Shown: positions 57,033 to 64,000 of the stretch, piece after piece
How positions within the stretch are numbered: the stretch's first letter is position 1
How the letters are laid out: every line of letters starts with the position of its first letter
Origin: Clavaria fumosa
Taxonomy: Eukaryota > Basidiomycota > Agaricomycetes > Agaricales > Clavariaceae
Length of the DNA stretch: 64,000 bases
Assembly (NCBI GenBank): GCA_951802425.1
Contig: OX637805.1
Span: forward strand, 1,550,001 to 1,614,000
Direction of reading: 5' to 3'
Program-made: the position numbers and the translations under genes
Notes under the pieces: generated by a model
What the model was told of the DNA's origin: nothing
What the model saw: the letters and a program-made list of their open reading frames with translations, nothing else
Database searches by the model: none

Positions 57033-57482
57033 GGTCGTCGTGCTGCAGCGTCTCGCCGTCTAGTAGAGAAGAATTATAACACAACACCGGCGCATGTAGT
57101 TTACTCGATTGACGACCATTGCAACCTACCTTACGACTGCTATCGCTCAGCGCTTCGTGTTCACCGCCTCATCCTTTTCACCTCGCCACGTTCTCCAACA
57201 TCGAGTTGTCCGAGAGGTTCCCTCTTCATGGCCACTTGCTGCTGAGCGAGGCCAAGTCCTTGAACAGGTCGTCTACGTGGACGTTTGAATGGCTCAATAA
57301 AAGGTCAATACATCCACACGAAATGGAGACATACTGCACCCCATCTGCAGATCTTTTCACGGCATGCGTGGACATGGTTGATGCGATTGGCCGATGAGCG
57401 GAAGGGTGTTGGCCATTCTGGGGCGGGCGGACAGTCTGGCCATGGCTCGAAGGGGAATCCGTCTTCCCATATGCCGTGGTCA
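57033..57482. other. Convergent intergenic region PRE1 / RAD52
   Basis: Between the two stop codons. The Rad52 frame may continue into this region through an additional intron after HFPPGM (GTGTGT donor at about 57510), but no clear exon is visible. Confidence 0.4.
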
Positions 57483-59170
57483 TTAACGAGCCCATGTAAA
57501 CGAGCGACGGGTACACACCATTCCAGGAGGAAAATGGAAACCGCCAACAGATGGCGTAGTGGGACGTTTGCCTTCAGGTATAGCCGGAGCGCTTGGAATA
57601 CTTTGAACCTCACGGGGCACGATGGAGCCCGAGGAAGCAGTCGGGAGGACTCCACGCTGTTGTCGTTGGCGAATCTCGGAGTTGACTGGGTGGGTGTTGG
57701 CATCGGGGTGAACGGCTTTGTCGATCAATCGCGATTGTCCTGCGTTCTGCGGTCGGGTCGTTGTTATTTTGGATTGAGGAATCGTTGGTGCACATACTGG
57801 CGGCTGCACCAAAGTTCGTTGAAGACGTTGGTCGTGCGCGCTGCTCTTCAGGTCTGCAGTAGGTCGATGCGCCCCAGCCTGCTGTAATCGAGAAGGAGCC
57901 GCATTACTCGTTTGCCCCGGGCGGGCTACCACGTTGTGCACAAGGATCCCAGTAGCGGCTGATCCAGCAGCCATGGGCGCAACTTTATCACCAACGATGG
58001 TACGCGACGTCCGGCCTTCATCCCGACCGGTCTTGGACTCGCCAGCCTTATCCTCGAGCCTCGTTCGACGGCCGACAGTAACGTCGTCGCCCGGCAATGT
58101 ATCCGTGTCTCTCACCGCATCGAGGAAGGCAACGTCATCCGAATCGAATGTAAATGATTCATCTGCATTTGGGACATCAGCACCTGGTTCGACGAAGGCG
58201 ACGCGTCTATTGGTGGGTAGACATTGATTTTCCTGCTTCATTGCGTGGGATTGGGCAGTAGGAGTGGTCTTGGGAGTGCTGAGCCCCGTGGATAAGGTTG
58301 GTACAGCAGTCGCCTTGCCCTTGGGGACGCTCGATTCTGGACGTTTATGTTGGGTTACTGCTGTTCTTTGAGGCCGTGGAATCATGGCTTCGCCAGATGG
58401 GGCGCAAGGTTCGGATACCAATGACATCTCTGATTCAGGTGGACGCAACGGTTTTGCTTCTTCTATGTTTGGCCCACTATATAATTTGGATGGGTCAAAT
58501 TTGCGCTGATAATCATTAAATCAATATAGTTTCGTCACTGAGTTGGGTCTTACTGGAGGAGCTTTGAGCTTGACCACTTCCTGAGTGTAATGTTTGTCGT
58601 AGAGGCAATTGCCAAGCAAATTCCCGAAATTTCTCAGAGCGCGTTTCAATCCATCTGTAACGGCTTCCTTCTTACACTAGTACCCATCAGCTTGTTAAAA
58701 ATAATGTGTAGATAAATTCAGACCTTGTCTAGAGCGGCTCCTTTGCTTTTCGAATTCTCAGCGGTCCCATAACCAATGTCTTCATGATACGTCCCATCTC
58801 TCAACGTCACCCTCACAATCGCCGTGACGCCTGCGTTGCACCTCTTCGATTCCTCGTTGACGTCAATGAAGTCTGTTGTCAAACTGATAACGCTCGAACT
58901 CCAGCCGTTGAAGCCGAAAACTTCATTCGCAATCTGTATTAACTTCCAACCCTCGACATACGTCAGCCTTGGGCCACCCCCTGGACCGGGTCGCTGAGAG
59001 ATGTGTTCGGGGCCAAGCCTCCGGTTAAGCTGAACTTGGAGACTCGCAGTCTTTGTCGCCGTGGCCTCACACATGTCCATGAATGATGGGTCCAGGCGGA
59101 ATGATGTTTCCGGTCGGCTCTGGAGCGACAAATTTCTATAGCCAGCGAGCTGCGAGGTGCCTTCCATCAT
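57483..59170 (-). CDS. RAD52: DNA repair protein Rad52
   Basis: Recombination mediator that anneals DNA strands and loads Rad51. Exons 59170-58724, 58670-58554 and 58505-57483 close in phase to 528 residues. The N-terminal annealing domain shows [77 protein letters not shown] and then [20 protein letters not shown]. The C-terminal half is disordered and Pro/Ser/Thr-rich with an acidic [16 protein letters not shown] patch. It ends GGFHFPPGM and a short basic tail. Met at 59167 is an alternative start. Confidence 0.92.
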
Positions 59171-59532
59171 GTTGATACAAATTTCAAGTTTCAAGCGCAA
59201 TAGGACGCGTTTGACGCCGAGCTGACAGAAGTTTGGTTTGGTCGATAATATGCGCGTCCCGCGCTCGCGAGCCTCTCCACCACGTGATCTGTTCCCTGGT
59301 TGTGATGTCAGTGTCACATTGTCACACCTGTCAGTGCACATCACAATGTGCAACCGTGACACTGTCGCCAACAACCAGTTCGGCGCGCTGTCAGACTTGA
59401 AATTTGGGCTAAGGATCTCTTCCGTGCCCTACTGGCTACCCGTTCGCCATGGTGAGCGATGCTACCTCATTGCAAAAAGGCCGTTCGTATTGAACATCAC
59501 TCCAGGATATTCACACGCAGTTCCTCAAGTTC
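59171..59532. other. Divergent intergenic region RAD52 / F-box gene
   Basis: Contains ATRATATT-like and Mlu-like short motifs but nothing I can call with confidence; promoter region for both neighbours. Confidence 0.35.
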
Positions 59533-60555
59533 ATGGCGAACGAGGATATTTTTTATCCTGATCATGCTGGATGCCTCCGGGCCGGCCTACCCACTACGCC
59601 ATCTCGTCGTATCACTTTGCGAAGGCGCCTCAGTGGAAATTTGGCGTTCATCGAACGACTCCCAAACGAAATCCTCGGAGTCATCTTTACTTTTTGCCTC
59701 CCGAAGTATGAACATTTGCTGCCCCACATTGCAGACGCTCCGCTGCTTCTCTGCCATGTCTGCAGCACTTGGCGCAAAGTTGCCATAGGCATTCCACAAC
59801 TGTGGGACTCGCTAATGTTTGTCCTTCCACCAAAGACGACATCAAAAGCCGTCTCATTCGGCGCAACAACTTGGTTGAGCCGCTCTGGCATTCTACCGTT
59901 GAAGATACGACTGGACGCTCACCCGGCTTATAAAGTCCCTGTTGACTTTTTCGACATCTTCGCACCCTACTTCCCACGTTGGCACAACCTTAAACTTCAC
60001 ATCACAAGTGACGCGCTTGAAACGCTCCTCCGTCACCCTATGGCCTGGTCTCAACTGACCACATTCAAACTGAGTTCAGATGTATCATTAGTCGATTGCT
60101 TTTCCATCCTCGTGCGATGTCCCAAGCTTCAAGAATGCTTTTTTATGCGCGTCATGGAGCCTTACAGTCGAACGCCCCCTCCCAATATCATTCCACTCCG
60201 GAATTTACATCAGCTCAAAATCTACGGGCGCGGTGATCTATACGCCATTCTCGATTGCTTAGAGACTCCGCAGTTACGTGACCTGGAGATTACTTTCTAT
60301 TTCCCAGCCCCTTGGCAGAAGCAGCGAATGCTTGCTGTGTTCACCAGGTCCAGATGTCCGCTACAACGCCTCACCATAGAAGGCCTCGATATTCCCGAGG
60401 CGGATATGCTGGATTGCGCGCGAAGACTCCCGGATCTGCTTGATTTTACGGCGGTTTTTGGCGGCAAAAATCTTGTCCCGCCAAAGGTTGTGGAGATTAT
60501 ACAAAAACGGCGTGACCGAATCGCACATCGTGAGGGCACACGCGCAGCACCATGA
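59533..60555 (+). CDS. F-box protein
   Basis: Single exon, 340 residues, ATG 59533 in the context ttcATGgcg. The F-box is at about residues 40-95 (IERLPNEILGVIFTFCLP...LLCHVCSTWRKVAIGIPQLWDSL), the Skp1-binding module that places substrates in SCF ubiquitin ligases. The rest has irregular leucine-rich segments (LTTFKLSSD, LVRCPKLQECFF, LRNLHQLKIYG, LRDLEITFYF, LQRLTIEGLDI), like the large lineage-specific F-box families of Agaricomycetes. Substrate unknown. Confidence 0.85.
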   Translation: MANEDIFYPDHAGCLRAGLPTTPSRRITLRRRLSGNLAFIERLPNEILGVIFTFCLPKYEHLLPHIADAPLLLCHVCSTWRKVAIGIPQLWDSLMFVLPPKTTSKAVSFGATTWLSRSGILPLKIRLDAHPAYKVPVDFFDIFAPYFPRWHNLKLHITSDALETLLRHPMAWSQLTTFKLSSDVSLVDCFSILVRCPKLQECFFMRVMEPYSRTPPPNIIPLRNLHQLKIYGRGDLYAILDCLETPQLRDLEITFYFPAPWQKQRMLAVFTRSRCPLQRLTIEGLDIPEADMLDCARRLPDLLDFTAVFGGKNLVPPKVVEIIQKRRDRIAHREGTRAAP

Positions 60556-60892
60556 TACACGGTTGACGGAAGTCCACATTTGCGTAATCACGGACTCACT
60601 ATTTCCTTTATCTTCGCGAGGTCACCTCGATAATCTCAACGTCAAGTGCAACACTCGATAAGTTTTTATCACACGCAATGACAACCCTATGTTCCACGTG
60701 CTACCCCTGTGCTCACTCTATGTCCGATACGGGCACCAATCATTCTCTCGGGACAACGTGTCCCTAAGAAGCAATTTGAAACGAGCGCCGAGATAACGAA
60801 AACCATCACGCGACATTCCCACGCAAGAGTGATCATAAGGGTGCATGGGGATAGCTCTGGACTAAGAGATCTTCCACCGCTGATAGTCATCG
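60556..60892. promoter_or_regulatory. Upstream region of pLGIC copy 1, similar to that of copy 2
   Basis: About 110 bp before ATG 60893 (from AACGAAAACC...CACGCGACATTCCCACGCA) resemble 63065-63170 before copy 2 (AACGAAAGCC...CACGCAACGTTCCCACACA). The duplicated unit therefore includes at least the proximal promoter or 5' leader. Confidence 0.6.
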
Positions 60893-62716
60893 ATGAACAA
60901 ACCGTCCTACAGCGAGCAAGATTTCAAGCGTTTTGTCGAACACCTTAAGCCAAATGAGCACTCCAATCTCTTCGTCGGGTTCAACCACCACGAAATTAGC
61001 GAAATATTACAGGACACTCCATTCTACACTAAGGAGAGACAACACATTCCTGATCTCAAGGCTCTATACGATCACCTCGGTCCCATAGGCTATCATCGTC
61101 TCTTACCACCTTACCATCCCCCAGTCAATTTCGAAGGGAAACCCAATATGACCGTACAGATTAAGTCACTGAGAATCGAGTATTATGACAAGATGACCAA
61201 CAAGTTGAAGCTAAACATCGAGCTAGTGGCGTTGTGGGAGGTAGCTCTGAGCGAGTTTCGCGAAGGTGTGTACACAGATGATGGTGGCACCAATCTACCT
61301 GTGCGTCGTTTACTGGTTGATTTGACATTGACATTTTTAACACCTTGAACTTCGACAACTGTTAGACTTATCCAAAGTTACCATCCGACTCGCAAATGCA
61401 TATTTTCAAGCAGAATGCTTCTAAGGACAAGTCTTTTACTGGGCCAGGATTGCTTCTCAAAGCCACAGAAGGACCTCGCGATGCTCCTTTCTATGCAGGA
61501 GAAGACCTAGAGCCTGCAAAATTCATCTTCAAAACCGCAAATCCCCTTCCTGGCAAAAAGCGATATGGCAAGTTTGTCAAATTTCAATTTCAATCTAGGG
61601 CAGTGCATACGTATGACGTTGTGACCGAAGGCAGGCTATTATTCCCTATAATCATCTCATCGGGATGTGACAAATCTTGAACAGGGAATTATAAGGAGTT
61701 CCCTTTCGACACCAAGACCATTGTACTTCATTTCACCTCAGACGTTATCAACAGCCGTACGTCCAATGTCATAGCCCTAACCGATTTTGACGTGAATATC
61801 ATCAGAGATCAAATTCAAGGAGCCAGACAATCCAAATGATATTAAAAAAATCGTCCAATCGTTGAAGGCTCGTTCTCGAACGAACGAATGGATAACCAGC
61901 GGTAGGTTGATATCCTCTAAGTGTGGGATGCTCTAGATTTCAATATCTTACTTTGTGTCTTTCAGAACGGGACATCGACATCAAGCTGCTCCACCGCGAC
62001 CTCCATTTCAAGGATTGGCCACAAGACCCCCAACACACAAAGAGGTCTAAGGTATGATCATCGATGGAACCGCTAATATTCATCTGGTATATCTAATCAT
62101 TGTGCAAGATTGTGTTGACGGCCCGATTCAAGCGAAGCTGGCCATACTGGTTTATGAAAATGGTTCTTCCTATGGATATCATTACATTCATCGGCATCAG
62201 CGTGTTACTGCTGGTTCCGGCCATTGGTGATGTCGGTCCGAGTGCGTCGGAACGCATCGCTATGGTGGGACTTACTGTATCTGTCCTTCTTGCACAGGTG
62301 AATGCATTTGAACCTAATGATGGTTGCAACTCAAATATATCAATTTAGGCAGCATTCACAATCGCCGTCCAGCCAATGCTTCCTGACATTGCCTATGTTA
62401 CTATAATGGACATACACAATAACTTCTGCTTCTTGTGCGCCGACCGGTATTTGTATTGTATTCTGCAGCTGATGATACGGGGTGTAGGGTCACAGCAGCC
62501 GAGTCCATTACCTTTGCCGTGATACCGGCAGATTTATGGGCTATCTTCCGCAAATCCCCGACAATCTACCTCGTTTGGGGTGCAGCACAGTTCATACTGT
62601 TGGCGGAACAACTAGTGCTTTGCTATCCTTTACTTCTGCGTAAGGCGCCAGTCACGAAGGATAGTGCGCTAGAAGAAGTAGTTTTCGGACCCGGGGGCGG
62701 GGGCGGGCCCACCTGA
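60893..62716 (+). CDS. Pentameric ligand-gated ion channel-like protein, copy 1
   Basis: Proposed exons 60893-61300, 61366-61666, 61685-61756, 61806-61901, 61966-62051, 62109-62297, 62349-62434 and 62488-62716 close in phase to 488 residues. Residues 1-90 are a lineage-specific extension with no signal peptide. The first ligand-domain strands read MTVQIKSLRIEYYDK and LNIELVALWE. The loop motif NYKEFPFDTKTIVLHF is at 238-253, lacking the animal Cys pair (Pro-loop type). RTNEW and a basic pre-M1 ARFKRSW follow. M1 has its proline (MVLPMDIITFIGISVLLLV, about 338-356). M2 begins SERIAMVGLTVSVLLAQAAF (about 366-385). The M2-M3 loop is LPDIAYVTIMD; M3 and M4 (SPTIYLVWGAAQFILLAEQL) follow. It should form a homopentameric, probably cation-selective channel. 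One proposed intron is only 18 nt; without it an in-frame TGA remains. Confidence 0.8.
61667..61684 (+). other. 18-nt GT...AG segment containing TGA, copy 1
   Basis: GTGACAAATCTTGAACAG starts GT, ends AG and contains the only in-frame stop in this part. Removing it keeps phase and joins IIISSG to WNYKEFPFD. Eighteen nt is far below normal intron size. The same segment, with one change, is in copy 2 at 63924-63941. Confidence 0.5.
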
Positions 62717-63170
62717 TTCCAAGCTTAATGTAAGTCTTTTCTACTGCTCATAAGCACCAGCCAGATCCTTAGGATGACTGTCTTGCAATCCACTTTATTC
62801 CTTCAGCCAGCATGGTTTGTTCTTGCGGATAACTTATTTTCTGTAGGCTAGGGTATGTCTCTTGTTCGCACATGTTCCTCAATCAACTCTTGTTTGGGGA
62901 GGGCCTTGGGGTCTTCCTCAGTTGTGCTATGAACAGGCGGAGAGAGCAAAGGCAACACCCACAACCTACTTCGCCCGCCGCTCTTTGTCGTTGGCTTCTC
63001 CTGTCGCTTCCATTTACGGGACTTTCACTTGAGATAACCGCGTCCCTGAGGAGTAGCGCCCAGATAACGAAAGCCCACACGCAACGTTCCCACACAGGAG
63101 CGATAACCAGTACCCATTCATCCTCTGGCATCTTCGGGCTGAGAGACCTGCATCCTCCGCTGATACATCA
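62717..63170. other. Spacer between the two channel genes
   Basis: 454 bp holding the 3' end of copy 1 and the 5' region of copy 2. An open stretch from 62872 has no domain and is not called. Confidence 0.5.
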
Positions 63171-64000
63171 ATGACAGACAAGCCGTACGACGAGGAAGAT
63201 TTCAAGCATTTTGCCGAATACCTTGGGCCAAATGAGCGCCCCAATCTCTTCGTCGGGTTCAACCACCACGAAATTAGCGAAATTTTACAGGAGCGTCCAT
63301 TCTCCACTAGGAAGGGACAACACATTACCGATCTCAAGGCTCTATACGAACACCTCGGTTACACAGGCTATCATCGTCTCTTACCACCTTATCATCCCCC
63401 AGTCAATTTCGAAGGGAAACCCAGCATGACCGTACAGATTGGGTCACTGAGAATCGAGTGTTATAACAAGACGACTAACAAGATGAAAGTGCATATTGAG
63501 CTAGTGGCGTTGTGGGAGGCAGCTCTGAGCGAGTATCGCGAAGGTGTGTACAACGATTATTGTGATAACACCAATCTGCCTGTGCGTCGTTTACGGGTCG
63601 ATTCGACGTTTACATTTTTAACACCTTGAACTTTGACAACCATTAGACTTATCCAAAGTTACCACCCGACACGCAAATGCATATTTTCAATCAGAATGCC
63701 GTTAGGCACATATCTTTTCTAGAATTGTTTCTCAAGGCCACAGAAGGACATCGCGATACTCCTTTCCACGCAGGAGAAGTCCTAGAGTCTGCAAGATTCC
63801 TCTTCGAATCCGCGAGTCTCCCTACATCTGGCAAGCTTGTCAAATTTCAATCTAGGGCAGTGCATACATATGACGTTGTGACCGAAGGCACGCTATTACT
63901 CCCTTTAATCATCTCATCGGGATGTGACGAATCTTGAACAGGGAATTATAAGGAATTCCCTTTCGACACCAAAACCATTATACATCATTTCACCTCAAGC
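63171..64000 (+). CDS. Pentameric ligand-gated ion channel-like protein, copy 2 (partial)
   Basis: Tandem paralogue of 60893-62716, truncated by the window edge. Exon 1 63171-63581 (MTDKPYDEEDFKHFAEYLG...) ends at the same LP|GTGCGT donor as copy 1. Intron 63582-63646 and exon 2 63647-63923 follow. The same 18-nt GT...AG segment (63924-63941) precedes the NYKEFPFDTKTI loop. The sequence ends shortly after. Relative to copy 1 it has substitutions throughout and a shorter loop (PTSGKLVKFQ) in the ligand domain. Both copies keep the conserved features, so both look selected. Transmembrane part not visible. Confidence 0.75.

Noticed and set aside
61677..61679. TGA in the channel gene as a selenocysteine codon
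   Set aside because: Fungi generally lack selenoprotein machinery and the position is not a redox site; a tiny intron or readthrough is less extravagant.

Overview
The window is a piece of a filamentous basidiomycete (Agaricomycete-like) nuclear genome. Evidence: short GT-AG introns (about 45-90 nt) in nearly every host gene, chromodomain Ty3/gypsy retrotransposons, and gene models that read as fungal YRA1 (ALY/REF), AIP1, MAD3, ERG6, RRM4, PRE1 and RAD52. It has two very different parts.

Positions 1 to about 25,300 are a pile of nested LTR retrotransposons. A plus-strand chromovirus (element B) is the host layer. Its pol is cut in three places: by element A (minus strand, 3' end off the left edge, junction at 4137/4138), by element D (4712-14714, minus strand, 933-bp LTRs, 4-bp target duplication a[t/c]gg) and by element C (15327-24827, minus strand, about 1.47-kb LTRs, perfect 5-bp duplication gttaa). 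A has fully open gag and pol frames as far as the window shows. C and D are riddled with transition-type stop codons. D and C each carry a plus-strand gene-like ORF, antisense to gag-pol, between the 3' LTR and the end of pol. The one in D is spliced and encodes a coiled coil followed by a cysteine pattern with exact Zn(II)2Cys6 spacing. The D LTR holds an array of CGG triplets spaced by about one DNA helical turn.

From about 25.9 kb the sequence is host DNA. In order: YRA1-like mRNA export adaptor (+), AIP1 actin-regulatory WD40 protein (-), a thioesterase broken by a 5-bp duplication (+), an unrecognised GC-rich gene (+), a single-pass Mid2/SKG6-like membrane protein (-), MAD3 with extreme low-complexity expansion (+), a secreted vanadium-haloperoxidase/PAP2-type enzyme (-), a membrane-anchored aspartic protease (+), an unrecognised conserved-looking protein (-), ERG6 (-), an RRM4-type endosomal mRNA transport protein (+), proteasome beta-4 PRE1 (+), RAD52 (-), an F-box protein (+), and a tandem pair of genes at 60.9-64.0 kb.

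The tandem pair is the most unexpected content. Each gene reads as a pentameric ligand-gated ion channel subunit: an extracellular beta-sandwich-like region, an FPFD loop motif, a basic pre-M1 segment, a proline in M1, an M2 starting with SER, an M2-M3 loop LPDIAYVTIMD, then M3 and M4. The first copy can be spliced into a phase-consistent 488-residue protein. The second runs off the right edge. I know of no characterised fungal member of this family.

Limits: everything here was read by eye. No homology search, splice prediction or alignment was run. Exon boundaries are given only where the reading phase closes.
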